Part shown: positions 46,259 to 56,326 of the stretch, in pieces | Layout: each line of letters starts with the position of its first letter | How positions within the stretch are numbered: position 1 is the first letter of the stretch | Source of the DNA: Chloroflexi bacterium HGW-Chloroflexi-2 | GTDB lineage: Bacteria; Chloroflexota; Anaerolineae; Anaerolineales; Anaerolineaceae | DNA: 64,000 bases | Reading direction: 5' to 3' | Assembly: GCA_002840735.1 (NCBI GenBank) | Contig: PHBY01000014.1 | Coordinates: 36,657 to 100,656 of the forward strand | Made by a program: the position numbers and the translations under genes | Notes under the pieces: model-generated | What the model was told of the DNA's origin: nothing | Databases searched by the model: none | What the model saw: the letters and a program-made list of their open reading frames with translations, nothing else

Positions 46259-48754
46259 ATGGCTGATATGGTAACACTGAAAATTGATCAACAGATCGTT
46301 ACAGTCCCTGCCGGGACATTGATTGTAAATGCTGCCAGAAAAGCGGGTATTAATATTCCTGTTTTCTGTTATCACCCCAAAATGGAACCGGTTGGCATGT
46401 GCCGTATGTGCCTGGTGGAAGTTGGTTACCCACAACGCGACCGAGTAACGGGTGAATTGGTAAAAAATGAAGATGGCACCACGAAGATATCTTTTGCTCC
46501 CAAACTGGAGACAGGTTGTACGACTCCGGTTGTGGAAGGCATGGAAGTACGAACCACGACAGAAAAATCCAACGAAGGCCGCAAAGCTATTCTGGAGTTT
46601 ATTCTGACTTCCCATCCTTTAGATTGCCCTATCTGTGATAAGGGCGGTGAATGTGCCTTACAGGATCTGACCATGTTGCATGGTCCAGGTAAAAGCCGCT
46701 TCATTTATGATGATAAGAAACTTTTTGCTAAACATGTTCCGTTAGGTGAAATGATATTACTGGATCGAGAACGTTGTATTCAATGCGGTTTATGTGTGCG
46801 TTTCCAGCATGAGGTGGTGGACGACCCGGTTCTGCATTTTTACCAACGTGGTCGCTCCCTGGAGATTCGCACCTATTCAGAACCTGGATTTGACTCGATC
46901 TTCTCCGGTAATACTACCGATATTTGCCCTGTGGGTGCGTTAACAACGGTGGATTTTCACTTTGCTGCCAGACCCTGGGAAATGGAAAGAGACCCATCCA
47001 TCTGTGCACACTGTGCTGTAGGATGTAATCTGATCTATAATATTCGCCGGGAAGCGAAGAGTGGTGGCAAGACCGTGATCAAACGCGCCATGCCACGCCA
47101 GAATGAATTTGTGAATGAGCTCTGGCTATGTGACAAGGGTCGTCTGGGATATCATTATGTTGCTGCTGCAGAGCGTCTAACCCAACCCTTATTACGCAAA
47201 GATGAAAAACTGGTACCGGTCAGTTGGGAAGAAGCCTACCAACGAGTTGAAGATAAATTAAGAGCCGAACAGGTGCGTTTGGTGACGCTGGCAGGTGGAC
47301 GACTGACCAATGAAGACCTGTTTAATTTCCATCAATTGAATCAATCGCAGAACGGGAAAGCTGTTCTATACAGCCAGATGGCTGGTGGTGATCTGACAGC
47401 TCAGATTGGTCTGGGGAAAGGTTCAAATTTCTCAGACATGGGCAAAGGCACTGCCATTCTGGTGGTTGCCAGTGATTTACACGAAGAAGCACCATTGTGG
47501 TGGTTAAGAGTGAAACAGGCAGCCCAGCGCGGCGCGATCCTGATTGTTGCTAATGCCCGCCCCACCCGCCTGGATAAATTTGCAAATCACGTATTGCGGT
47601 ATGAGTATGGACAGGAAGCAGCTACCATCAATGCTTTGCTGGATGGCAAGGGAAAAGATGAATTTACACAGGCTGCCAAAGCGTTTTCTGAAGCAGAGAA
47701 CGGCCTGGTAATTTATGGCAGTGATGGTTTGGGTCTGAATGGCAGTGAGCAATTAGTGAAAGCCTGTGCAAAATTGCTGGTTGAACGTGGCTATTATGGC
47801 AAACCCAACAATGGCTTGCTGGCAGTATGGGACAAACCCAATATTCAGGGAGCCTGGGATATGGGATTCCATCCCGATCGCAACCTGAAAGGCACGTTAC
47901 GAGAAGCAGACGTGGCGATGATTGCCGCCGCTGATCCGGCTGGTGATAACCCCATCCTGGCGCAGGCTTTGGAAGAAACGGATTTTGTGATCGTCTTCGA
48001 GATGTTTATGACCGAAACGGCTAAAATGGCGGATGTGGTCTTCCCAGTGCAGGCACAGATTGAGCGCGAAGGTACTTATACTTCTGGCGAACGCAGGGTG
48101 CAACGTTTTGATATCGTTTTGCCACATATCGAAGGACCAAAATCGGATTATCAAATCGCTGCACAATTAGGTCGTTTGATGGGGCTTTCAACCGAAGATC
48201 GTTCACCGGTGTTGGTGATGAATAAGATCAACGAAAAAGTTAAAGGATACCAAGAAATTACATACAGCCGTCTGGCAGAGCGAGCGGAGCAGTGGCCACT
48301 GATCAGCCGGGCTGATTCTTATTATGCAGGCACCGGTTATGAGAACGAATATGGTGTCGGTATTCAAATTTCCAGCAGTGCAGATCGCGGTGAGGAACTG
48401 TCGCTGGGTACATTGATCCTGGTTGAACCGCAGGAAGAAGTTGCTACTGGTATAAAAGTAGTACCGGTCACCGCACTGTATGACCGTGGACAGTTAATAC
48501 AACCCAGCCAGATTCTTGCGAAACGCTTAACCCCTCAGGTTCTGTTGATGCATCCTGTGTTGTCTAAGAAATATCAGTTACAGGATGGTGATCAGATCAA
48601 AGTGAAAGTGGCAGGGAATGAAATTGTCAGTGGTGTGAAATTAGATGCAGATGTGCCACAGGATGTGGCACTGGTTGCGCGCAGCAACGGCTTCCCGATT
48701 TCATCACCGGTATTTGTTCAAATTCAGCGACTGGTTCCGGAACCAGAAGCGTAA
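46259..48754 (+). CDS. nuoG: NADH-quinone oxidoreductase subunit G
   Basis: An 831-residue subunit. An N-terminal ferredoxin-like domain with 2Fe-2S ligands (CYHPKMEPVGMCRMC), then the His-Cys cluster region (HPLDCPICDKGGECALQD), a ferredoxin-like pair (RCIQCGLCVRF), and a further 4Fe-4S set (CAHCAVGCNL) that opens the molybdopterin-type domain (residues about 240-700). That domain has no molybdenum role in complex I. A C-terminal beta barrel resembles formate dehydrogenase tails. It relays electrons from nuoF towards nuoI and nuoB. Confidence 0.95.
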   Translation: MADMVTLKIDQQIVTVPAGTLIVNAARKAGINIPVFCYHPKMEPVGMCRMCLVEVGYPQRDRVTGELVKNEDGTTKISFAPKLETGCTTPVVEGMEVRTTTEKSNEGRKAILEFILTSHPLDCPICDKGGECALQDLTMLHGPGKSRFIYDDKKLFAKHVPLGEMILLDRERCIQCGLCVRFQHEVVDDPVLHFYQRGRSLEIRTYSEPGFDSIFSGNTTDICPVGALTTVDFHFAARPWEMERDPSICAHCAVGCNLIYNIRREAKSGGKTVIKRAMPRQNEFVNELWLCDKGRLGYHYVAAAERLTQPLLRKDEKLVPVSWEEAYQRVEDKLRAEQVRLVTLAGGRLTNEDLFNFHQLNQSQNGKAVLYSQMAGGDLTAQIGLGKGSNFSDMGKGTAILVVASDLHEEAPLWWLRVKQAAQRGAILIVANARPTRLDKFANHVLRYEYGQEAATINALLDGKGKDEFTQAAKAFSEAENGLVIYGSDGLGLNGSEQLVKACAKLLVERGYYGKPNNGLLAVWDKPNIQGAWDMGFHPDRNLKGTLREADVAMIAAADPAGDNPILAQALEETDFVIVFEMFMTETAKMADVVFPVQAQIEREGTYTSGERRVQRFDIVLPHIEGPKSDYQIAAQLGRLMGLSTEDRSPVLVMNKINEKVKGYQEITYSRLAERAEQWPLISRADSYYAGTGYENEYGVGIQISSSADRGEELSLGTLILVEPQEEVATGIKVVPVTALYDRGQLIQPSQILAKRLTPQVLLMHPVLSKKYQLQDGDQIKVKVAGNEIVSGVKLDADVPQDVALVARSNGFPISSPVFVQIQRLVPEPEA

Positions 48755-48769
48755 AGCAGAGGTTGATTC

Positions 48770-49777
48770 ATGATAGATGCTGCCTTAATTTGGGAATGGA
48801 TCATAAAATCCCTGATTTTGATTATCTTCTTAACCGTGGGGTTTATGTATGTGACGGTGTACGAACGCCGTTTCTTGGCGCGCATTCAATCGCGGATTGG
48901 GCCGAACCGTGCTGGTCCATTTGGATTGCTGCAACCAGCCGCTGATGGTCTTAAGTTGATTTTCAAAGAAGAATTAATTCCGGCCAATGCTGATAAGTTC
49001 ATCTTCCTTCTGGCTCCCATTATCACAGTGATCCCAGCGCTGATTGTTCTGGCAGTGATCCCCTGGGGAGAAGCGATGGTGATCTTTGGACGACAAGTGA
49101 ATTTGTTCATTTCGGATGTCAATGTGGCCGTTGTTTATATCATGGCAGTCACCTCCATTTCTGTATATGGCATCACATTGGCAGGCTGGTCTTCCAATAA
49201 CAAGTACGCTTTATTGGGTGGCTTACGTGCGACCGCGCAAATGATCAGTTATGAACTGGCATTGGGGTTAGCCTTTATGGGACCGGTGGTGTTGGCTGGT
49301 TCGTTGAGCATGGTGGATATTGTAAGAGCCCAGCAGTCCAGTCTGTGGTATGTTGTTTTACAACCGGCTGCCTTCCTGATTTACTTCTTTGCCAGTATTG
49401 CAGAAATCAACCGAGCTCCTTTTGATATGCCCGAGGCAGAGCAGGAATTAACAGCTGGTTACCATGCTGAGTACTCCGGTATGAAATTTGCGCTCTTCTT
49501 CATGGCAGAATATATTAAAATGATCGCGATTTCCACGATTGGTGCGACTCTGTTCTTTGGTGGCTTTGACGGACCTTTTGTGGATCAGATTCCCTGGTTA
49601 GGTCCGATTTATTTATTGGCGAAAGTTGTTATTTATCTGGGTGTGTTGATCTGGGTACGTGCATCCTGGCCCCGTATCCGCTACGACCGTCTGATGCAAT
49701 TGGGTTGGAAAATCATGTTCCCGCTGGCATTACTTAATGTGATTATCACGGCTGTGGTTGTGGTCTTGGTAAATTAG
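48770..49777 (+). CDS. nuoH: NADH-quinone oxidoreductase subunit H
   Basis: A 335-residue membrane subunit with about eight helices, forming the quinone entry channel. ERRFLARIQSRIGPNRAGPF after helix 1 and AEINRAPFDMPEAEQELTAG in the middle are the invariant charged loops. Confidence 0.96.
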   Translation: MIDAALIWEWIIKSLILIIFLTVGFMYVTVYERRFLARIQSRIGPNRAGPFGLLQPAADGLKLIFKEELIPANADKFIFLLAPIITVIPALIVLAVIPWGEAMVIFGRQVNLFISDVNVAVVYIMAVTSISVYGITLAGWSSNNKYALLGGLRATAQMISYELALGLAFMGPVVLAGSLSMVDIVRAQQSSLWYVVLQPAAFLIYFFASIAEINRAPFDMPEAEQELTAGYHAEYSGMKFALFFMAEYIKMIAISTIGATLFFGGFDGPFVDQIPWLGPIYLLAKVVIYLGVLIWVRASWPRIRYDRLMQLGWKIMFPLALLNVIITAVVVVLVN

Positions 49778-49789
49778 GAGATTAGGACG

Positions 49790-50281
49790 ATGTTAAAAGG
49801 ATTATTTACCACGTTAAAAATAGCACTGGAAAAACCAGTGACGACACAATATCCCGAACAGAGGCGCCCGGTACATACGCGCTTCAAGGGCCGCCATACG
49901 CTGAAGCGCTATGAAAACGGGTTGGAAAAGTGCATTGGTTGCGCGTTATGCGCGGCTGCTTGCCCGGCGGATGCAATTTTTGTGGAAGCTTCAGAGAACA
50001 CCGACGAAGAACGCTATTCTCCTGGTGAACGCTACGCTTCCACGTATGAAATCAACATGTTGCGTTGCATTTTCTGTGGTTTCTGTGAAGATTCCTGCCC
50101 AACCGAGGCAATTGTGCTGGGTGATCAATATGAAATGTCGTTCGGTGATCGCCATTCTTCGATTTATACCAAAGAGTTACTGTTGGAACCGGTTAGTGGT
50201 GATGCGGAAACCACACCACAGAAAACCAAACCCGGTGAATTTACCCGTTCTGTACCTGTTATGCAGGATCCTCAGGATTAG
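49790..50281 (+). CDS. nuoI: NADH-quinone oxidoreductase subunit I
   Basis: A 163-residue peripheral subunit with two 4Fe-4S clusters (N6a, N6b): C48, C51, C54, C58 in CIGCALCAAACPADAI and a second set in CIFCGFCEDSCPTEAI. The tail is longer than usual, hydrophilic and without recognisable motif. Confidence 0.95.
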   Translation: MLKGLFTTLKIALEKPVTTQYPEQRRPVHTRFKGRHTLKRYENGLEKCIGCALCAAACPADAIFVEASENTDEERYSPGERYASTYEINMLRCIFCGFCEDSCPTEAIVLGDQYEMSFGDRHSSIYTKELLLEPVSGDAETTPQKTKPGEFTRSVPVMQDPQD

Positions 50282-50294
50282 GGAGGGAGTTTTT

Positions 50295-50834
50295 ATGCCA
50301 GTTATTGGAACCATTTTTTATGCTTTTCTCGCAATCGTGGCCGTAGGATCTGCATTAGGCATGTTGATCAATCGCAATGCGATCTACTCGGCCTTGTTCC
50401 TGGTGCTGAACTTTGCAACGGTGGCTGTGCTTTACCTGGCCTTAGGGGCACCTTTCATTGCCTTATCGCAGATCACGGTGTATGCCGGTGCGATCATGGT
50501 GTTGTTCCTGTTTGTGATCACCCTGCTGGGTGCTGAGAAACTGCCAGGTTATGAACCCATCAAAGGCCACCGAATCGTAGCGATCGGTTTGGCTTTCGTG
50601 TTTATTGCGGAATTGGTGTTGTTTTTCTTTTTCCGCAATCAGGTTACCGGCCCGATACCCCTGATTGGCCCAGAGTTTGCCAGCCCCAGGAATATTGGTG
50701 TGCTGATGTTCACAGAGTATTTGCTGCCATTTGAAGTGGTGGCCTTTATTTTATTGTCCGCGACGGTTGGGGCGATCATGTTGACCAAACCTGAACGAAA
50801 ATCAACGACCAAACTGTCTCAACAACAGGATTAA
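50295..50834 (+). CDS. nuoJ: NADH-quinone oxidoreductase subunit J
   Basis: A 179-residue membrane subunit with five helices. SQITVYAGAIMVLFLFVITL contains the pi-bulge helix typical of nuoJ. The ATG at 50295 has GGGAGGGAG upstream; the frame stays open back to 49911, but that part overlaps nuoI and is not coding. Confidence 0.94.
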   Translation: MPVIGTIFYAFLAIVAVGSALGMLINRNAIYSALFLVLNFATVAVLYLALGAPFIALSQITVYAGAIMVLFLFVITLLGAEKLPGYEPIKGHRIVAIGLAFVFIAELVLFFFFRNQVTGPIPLIGPEFASPRNIGVLMFTEYLLPFEVVAFILLSATVGAIMLTKPERKSTTKLSQQQD

Positions 50835-50846
50835 GAGGGAGGTTTT

Positions 50847-51146
50847 ATGCCACTCGGTTATTTCTTGGGTTTATCCGCCATCATGTTCACCGTTGGGGTT
50901 TTGGGTGTGATTCTGCGTCGCAACGCCCTGGTGATTTTCATGTCGTTGGAACTGATGTTTAATGCAGCCAACCTGGTGTTTGTTACTTATGCCAGCTATT
51001 ACCAGATCCTGATCGGACAGATTTTTGTATTCTTCGTCATGGCTGTGGCTGCAGCTGAGGTGGCAGTGGGTTTGGCTTTGATGGTGGCGATTTTCCGGAC
51101 GAAGCACAGTATTGATATTGACCAGATGAGCAGCCTGAAAGGCTAG
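50847..51146 (+). CDS. nuoK: NADH-quinone oxidoreductase subunit K
   Basis: A 99-residue three-helix subunit. GVILRRNALVIFMSLELMFN carries the conserved Glu in helix 2 of the proton path, and AAAEVAVGLALMVAIFR the second. Preceded by AGAGGGAGG. Confidence 0.95.
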   Translation: MPLGYFLGLSAIMFTVGVLGVILRRNALVIFMSLELMFNAANLVFVTYASYYQILIGQIFVFFVMAVAAAEVAVGLALMVAIFRTKHSIDIDQMSSLKG

Positions 51147-51159
51147 CAGGAGCATGCCG

Positions 51160-53181
51160 ATGTTGTTTCAAGAAGCAGTAATGAATTCAACTTTTTCCCT
51201 GGTGCCCCTGGTTGTTTTTCTACCTATATTGGGCATCTTATTGAACTGGCTGTTCGGAAAGCGATTGGGTGAGAAGGGGATTGGCAGTATTGCCAGTCTG
51301 GCAGCCGGAGGCTCATTTGTTGTATCTGTGCTGTTAGCGCTGGCATTGCTGCAAAACCATGAAGGAGCGCATATCCCCCTGTTTACCTGGATTTCTGTTG
51401 GAAATCTTGATCTGAGCTGGGTATTCCGCGTCGACACACTCTCGGTGACCATGATGTTGGTGGTGAGTGGTGTGAGCACATTGATCCACGTTTACTCAAT
51501 CGGGTACATGCACGAGGATGTGCGCCATCAAGGTGAACCCAAGCGCTTCCGTCGTTTCTTCATCTTTATGAATTTGTTCGTGGCAGCCATGATGATCCTG
51601 GTTTCCGCCGATAACTTCCTGATGTTGTTTGTGGGTTGGGAAGGTGTAGGGCTTTGTTCTTATCTATTAATCGGGTTCTGGTTTGAAAAAGGTGAAGGCG
51701 GATTGGGAAATGCCAAGGCTGCCAAGAAAGCCTTTATCACCAACCGTATCGGCGATTTTGGTTTGTTAATTGCCATCTTCCTGATCTTCTGGAATTTTGG
51801 CACCCTGAACTTTGCGCAGGTTTTCGAAATGGTACCATCTGTGGCACAAACACAGCCTGGTGTATTAATGGCGATTACGCTCTTTATGCTGCTGGGTGTC
51901 ACCGGTAAATCGGCGCAAATTCCTTTATATGTCTGGTTGCCGGACGCGATGGCTGGTCCTACTCCGGTGTCAGCCTTGATTCATGCCGCAACGATGGTGA
52001 CGGCTGGCGTTTATTTGATGGTGCGTACGCAGGTCATGTATATGGCTGTTCCCGGGGCACAGCAGGTGGTGGCCTGGGTGGGCGCGATTACCGCCTTGTT
52101 CGCCGGTCTGATTGCCCTGGGTCAATTTGATATCAAAAAGGTGCTGGCATATTCCACCATCAGCCAGTTGGGCTTCATGGTGGCGGCAGTGGGATTAGGC
52201 GCTGAAGTGGCTGCTATTTTCCACCTGACAACGCATGCCTTCTTCAAGGCGCTGCTGTTCCTCTCGGCTGGTTCAGTGATCTTAGGGATGGAACATGGAT
52301 TGGAAGCCGGAAGCCATGGACATGGTAGTAACCATACTGATGGTAGTAACCATACTGATGGTATTCACCACGATGACCCGCAGGACATGCGCAATATGGG
52401 TGGCATCCGCAAAAAGATGCCGATCACATTTATTGTATATCTGATTGGCGCTTTGGCGCTGGCAGGCATTGCACCGTTTGCCGGTTTCTTCTCGAAGGAT
52501 GAGATCCTGGTGGCTGCTAATCAGGGTAATATGCTGATCTTCGTGGTGCTGGTGGTTGCTGCCTTCCTGACTGCATTCTATATGGGACGACAGGTATTGA
52601 TGGTTTTCTTCGGTGATGCCCGAAGCGATGCAGCTAAACATGCCAAAGAGAGTAGCCTGTTGGTGACCGTACCGCTCATGATTCTGGCACTGCTTTCCGT
52701 GCTGGGTGGTGGTTTGAACTTCCCGGGTGTGCACACACTGGAATACTGGCTGGAGCATACACTGGAAATTCCGCATGCGACCGAGTTCATTGTCCCGATT
52801 GCTCTGGGTTCTCTGGCGGTGGCGCTGGTCGCCATCTTCCTGGCGTATCTGGTCTATGGCCGCAAACCATTAGCCAGCGCCAAAGCAGCGGATCCGTTAG
52901 CTAAGCCACTTGGTGTATTCTTCCGCTGGATGAATCAGAAATTCCTGGTGGATGAACTCTACCAGGCTGTTGTGTTGGGTCCGTATAAAAAGTTGGCGGA
53001 TTTCTTTGCCTATCCGGTGGATCAGGGTGTGATCGATGGACTGGTGAACGGAATGGGCTCGTTGACGGTTTCATTAGCCGGTGCATTGCGAAAATTGCAG
53101 ACTGGTTTTGCCCGAACGTATGCACTTTCGATTTTTGTCGGTATTATTGCGATCTTGGTTTATTTATTGACCCGGATATAG
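51160..53181 (+). CDS. nuoL: NADH-quinone oxidoreductase subunit L, with His-rich insert
   Basis: A 673-residue antiporter-like subunit with about 16 helices and the long lateral helix near the C-terminus. Family blocks: VGWEGVGLCSYLLIGFW, TPVSALIHAATMVTAGVYL, KKVLAYSTISQLGFM. Residues about 378-405, in an outer or loop position between helices, carry a His/Gly/Asp-rich stretch including two exact copies of GSNHTD encoded by an 18-base tandem repeat (52323-52358). Most relatives have only a short HAMHHEQDMRKMGG-like loop there. AGGAG lies 6 bases before the ATG at 51160; the ATG codons at 51154 and 51181 are less well placed. Confidence 0.94.
   Translation: MLFQEAVMNSTFSLVPLVVFLPILGILLNWLFGKRLGEKGIGSIASLAAGGSFVVSVLLALALLQNHEGAHIPLFTWISVGNLDLSWVFRVDTLSVTMMLVVSGVSTLIHVYSIGYMHEDVRHQGEPKRFRRFFIFMNLFVAAMMILVSADNFLMLFVGWEGVGLCSYLLIGFWFEKGEGGLGNAKAAKKAFITNRIGDFGLLIAIFLIFWNFGTLNFAQVFEMVPSVAQTQPGVLMAITLFMLLGVTGKSAQIPLYVWLPDAMAGPTPVSALIHAATMVTAGVYLMVRTQVMYMAVPGAQQVVAWVGAITALFAGLIALGQFDIKKVLAYSTISQLGFMVAAVGLGAEVAAIFHLTTHAFFKALLFLSAGSVILGMEHGLEAGSHGHGSNHTDGSNHTDGIHHDDPQDMRNMGGIRKKMPITFIVYLIGALALAGIAPFAGFFSKDEILVAANQGNMLIFVVLVVAAFLTAFYMGRQVLMVFFGDARSDAAKHAKESSLLVTVPLMILALLSVLGGGLNFPGVHTLEYWLEHTLEIPHATEFIVPIALGSLAVALVAIFLAYLVYGRKPLASAKAADPLAKPLGVFFRWMNQKFLVDELYQAVVLGPYKKLADFFAYPVDQGVIDGLVNGMGSLTVSLAGALRKLQTGFARTYALSIFVGIIAILVYLLTRI
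52323..52358 (+). repeat. 18-bp tandem repeat inside nuoL
   Basis: Two identical 18-base units (starting TGGTAGTAACC) with a partial third copy that diverges after TGGTA. It encodes the GSNHTD repeats of the His-rich loop and keeps the frame. Confidence 0.95.
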
Positions 53182-53244
53182 CAAGTTGGGAATGCCATGA
53201 TGGTAATTTTTTCTGAATTTTTGAAGAATGTTTGAGGACAGGTT

Positions 53245-54750
53245 ATGGAATTTGGGATCAATCCCTTAGTGCTGATGACCTTTTTCCCGCTGGTGGGGGT
53301 GCTGGTTCTGGTATTTTTGGCCCCACAACAGAAGAACGCAATGCGCTGGACGGCATTGGGTACTTCATTGGTGACTTTCGCCATTTCGTTGTGGGTATTG
53401 TTTTTGTTCGATCCGAACAAGGCCGATAATTTACTGGTTCAGATACCCTGGTTCAGACTGGCGGGAGTGCCCATTCAAATTTTGATGGGCGTGGATGGCT
53501 TAAGCATCTTAATGGTGCTATTGACCACCTTCCTGACCCCCATTGCAATCCTTTCCACCTGGAAAGCAGTGGAAGAACAGGTGAAAGGTTTTATGATCTT
53601 TTTCCTGTTACTGGAAGTGGGCATGTTAGGCGTTTTTCTGGCGCTGGATCTGGTTTTGTTTTATATCTTCTGGGAATTCACCCTGATCCCCATGTACTTC
53701 CTGATCGGGGTTTGGGGTGGCAAGAACCGGATTTATGCGGCCGTGAAATTCTTCCTGTTCACCATGGCCGGCTCGGTCTTGATGCTGCTGGCAATCCTGT
53801 ACCTGGGATTGCAGGCGGGCAGCTTCTCGCAACCCGAACTGGTAGCCAATCGCAGCCTGTTCGCCGGATCGCAATTGCTGCTCTTCCTGGCATTTGCAAT
53901 TGCTTTTGCCATCAAAGTGCCGGTGTTCCCCTTGCATACCTGGTTACCGGATGCGCATGTCGAAGCCCCAACCGCCGGGTCTGTCATCCTGGCAGGCGTG
54001 TTGCTCAAGATGGGAGCCTATGGCTTCCTGCGCTTCAACCTGCCGCTATTCCCACAGGCAAGCGTCCAGGCAGCACCGGTGATGGCTGTTCTGGCGATTA
54101 TCGGGATTCTGTATGGTGGCGCAGTAGCATTTGCCCAGAAAGATATCAAGAAGCTGGTGGCTTATTCCTCGGTGGCGCATCTGGGCTTCGTGATGCTGGG
54201 TATCTTTGCCCTTAACCCGGAAGGATTGTCTGGCGGCATTTTGCAGATGGTCAACCATGGAATAAGCACCGGTGCCCTGTTCTTGCTGGTGGGCATGATC
54301 TATGAACGCCGGCATACACGTGAAATGAGCGAATACGGCGGTCTTTGGAAGGCTATGCCGATTTTTGGCGGTATCTCACTGGTGGTGGTGTTATCCTCGA
54401 TGGGTTTACCGGGTTTAAATGGTTTCGTGGGTGAATTCACCATTCTGTTGGGTGCGTTTGGTTCAAAAGTTTTAGGCAGTCCCTGGTTTGCCGGCATCGC
54501 AACGCTGGGTGTCATTCTGGCAGCTGCTTATTTGCTGAAGATGTTTGAGAAGACCTTCCTGGGTCCAATCACCAAAGAAGAAAATAAAAGTCTGAAAGAC
54601 CTCAACTTGCGTGAAATCATCACCATGGTGCCTTTGCTGGTGCTCATCTTCTGGCTGGGCATTTATCCACAGCCATTCTTCAATCTGATCAACCCAGCAG
54701 TGGAACAACTGGTTCAGCTGGTTCAATCCGCCGCGTTAGTCCTGCATTAA
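53245..54750 (+). CDS. nuoM: NADH-quinone oxidoreductase subunit M
   Basis: A 501-residue antiporter-like proton-pumping subunit, 14 helices. Key blocks: FLLLEVGMLGVFLALDLVLF (conserved Glu), FAIKVPVFPLHTWLPDAHVE, and KKLVAYSSVAHLGFVMLG. The gap of 63 bases after nuoL is the largest in the operon and holds no obvious signal. Confidence 0.95.
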   Translation: MEFGINPLVLMTFFPLVGVLVLVFLAPQQKNAMRWTALGTSLVTFAISLWVLFLFDPNKADNLLVQIPWFRLAGVPIQILMGVDGLSILMVLLTTFLTPIAILSTWKAVEEQVKGFMIFFLLLEVGMLGVFLALDLVLFYIFWEFTLIPMYFLIGVWGGKNRIYAAVKFFLFTMAGSVLMLLAILYLGLQAGSFSQPELVANRSLFAGSQLLLFLAFAIAFAIKVPVFPLHTWLPDAHVEAPTAGSVILAGVLLKMGAYGFLRFNLPLFPQASVQAAPVMAVLAIIGILYGGAVAFAQKDIKKLVAYSSVAHLGFVMLGIFALNPEGLSGGILQMVNHGISTGALFLLVGMIYERRHTREMSEYGGLWKAMPIFGGISLVVVLSSMGLPGLNGFVGEFTILLGAFGSKVLGSPWFAGIATLGVILAAAYLLKMFEKTFLGPITKEENKSLKDLNLREIITMVPLLVLIFWLGIYPQPFFNLINPAVEQLVQLVQSAALVLH

Positions 54751-54762
54751 TGGAGCATGCTT

Positions 54763-56211
54763 ATGACCAGAATGATTGACATTTACTCAATACTCCCCGT
54801 GATGATCGTAGCAGGCTGGGCTTTGCTCTTGTTGGTGGTTGATCTGTGGATTCCACGGCACCGCAAAGGAATTACAGCTTTACTGGCGGCTATTGGACTG
54901 GCCATTGCGCTGGGCTTTGTGCTGGCCAGCAGTGGCAACACCATTTTAGGTTTCAACCAGATGGTTGTGCTGGATGGCTTTTCCAGCTTCATGCAGGTGC
55001 TCTTCCTGGTGAGTGGTATGGTAGCCGTGGCATTGGCTTATGATTATATTCAGCGTATGAACATCAACCATGGCGAGTTTTACGTGCTGATGATGTTCAG
55101 CATCGCCGGCATGATGTTGATGTCGCAGGCATATAACCTGTTGATGGTCTTCCTGGCGCTGGAATTATTATCCATTCCCTTATATGTGTTGACCGGCTTT
55201 GCCCGTACTCGTCTGGAGAGTGAAGAAGCCTCGTTGAAGTACTTTTTACTGGGCGCCTTTGCTTCCGGATTTGTTTTGTATGGCACGGCTTTGATCTTCA
55301 GTGCCACCGGACAACTGGATTTTGTCGGTATTGCCGCTGTTGTTACAGCTGGCAGCGCTAATTCGGTGCTGTTCCTGATTGGTGCCGCACTTCTGCTGGT
55401 GGGTTTTGGATTCAAGATTGCCGCGGTACCCTTCCAGATGTGGACACCGGATGTTTATCAGGGTGCTCCCACCCCGGTGACCGCTTTCATGTCGGTGGCG
55501 GTAAAGGCGGCTGGTTTTGCCGCCCTGATGCGCGTCTTCCTGGTGTTATTCCCGAGCTTGAGTGAACACCTGACACCCATTTTGTGGGTGATGGCAGCCT
55601 TAACCATGATCGTTGGAAATATCGTGGCGCTGGCACAGAATAACATCAAACGTATGCTGGCCTACTCCGCCATTGCGCATGCCGGTTACATTCTGATGGC
55701 ATTTGTCGCCTTTGGCAATGGCGAGGTTGTGGGTAATACCGTGGCAGCCACCCTGTTTTACCTGGTGGCGTATGGACTGACCAGCTTCGGCGCCTGGGCG
55801 TTGGTGATAGTGATTGAACGCGAATATGGCAAAGGTATTCTGCTGGATGACCTGGCGGGGATTGGCAAACATTATCCCTGGCTGGGTGTCGCCATGCTGG
55901 TCTTCATGCTCTCGTTTGCCGGCGTGCCGTTGACCATGGGCTTCTGGGGAAAATTCTACCTGTTCCGTACCGCTGTGCAGGCCGGATACATCGGACTGGC
56001 CATCATCGGCCTGCTGACCTCCGTCGCCTCCGCTTACTATTATTTGCGGGTGGTGGTCTACATGTTCATGAAGCCGGGTGAGCCTAAATTGCAGATCAAT
56101 CCGTGGGTATCCTTGGTGATTGGTGTGGCAGCCCTGGCGGTGCTGCTGTTGAGCCTGATACCCTGGACGATATTGGAGCTGGCATCACGGGCAGTGTTGC
56201 TGTTGCAGTAA
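54763..56211 (+). CDS. nuoN: NADH-quinone oxidoreductase subunit N
   Basis: A 482-residue antiporter-like subunit. LMVFLALELLSIPLYVLTGF (conserved Glu), FKIAAVPFQMWTPDVYQGAP and IKRMLAYSAIAHAGYILMAF identify it. GGAG lies 7 bases before the ATG at 54763, which is therefore preferred to 54757. Last gene of the operon. Confidence 0.95.
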   Translation: MTRMIDIYSILPVMIVAGWALLLLVVDLWIPRHRKGITALLAAIGLAIALGFVLASSGNTILGFNQMVVLDGFSSFMQVLFLVSGMVAVALAYDYIQRMNINHGEFYVLMMFSIAGMMLMSQAYNLLMVFLALELLSIPLYVLTGFARTRLESEEASLKYFLLGAFASGFVLYGTALIFSATGQLDFVGIAAVVTAGSANSVLFLIGAALLLVGFGFKIAAVPFQMWTPDVYQGAPTPVTAFMSVAVKAAGFAALMRVFLVLFPSLSEHLTPILWVMAALTMIVGNIVALAQNNIKRMLAYSAIAHAGYILMAFVAFGNGEVVGNTVAATLFYLVAYGLTSFGAWALVIVIEREYGKGILLDDLAGIGKHYPWLGVAMLVFMLSFAGVPLTMGFWGKFYLFRTAVQAGYIGLAIIGLLTSVASAYYYLRVVVYMFMKPGEPKLQINPWVSLVIGVAALAVLLLSLIPWTILELASRAVLLLQ

Positions 56212-56219
56212 GGTTAACA

Positions 56220-56254
56220 AACGGAGCGAAGTATGAATTTCGCTCCGTTTTTTG
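56220..56254 (+). terminator. Strong Rho-independent terminator of the nuo operon
   Basis: AACGGAGCGAA and TTCGCTCCGTT pair over 11 positions around an 8-base loop and are followed by TTTT. It lies 9 bases after the nuoN stop. Confidence 0.9.
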
Positions 56255-56326
56255 CCAGGAAGTTGAGGAAGCAACTCCCCGGCTATTCGGAAATGATCTG
56301 ATTTTTTCAAACCAGATCTCCTTTTA

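Noticed and set aside
49911..50294. Long upstream extension of the nuoJ frame
   Set aside because: It overlaps nuoI in another frame; nuoJ homology and ribosome site begin at 50295.
52323..52372. CRISPR-like repeat
   Set aside because: The units are contiguous, in frame and inside nuoL, with no spacers. No CRISPR array was seen in the window.
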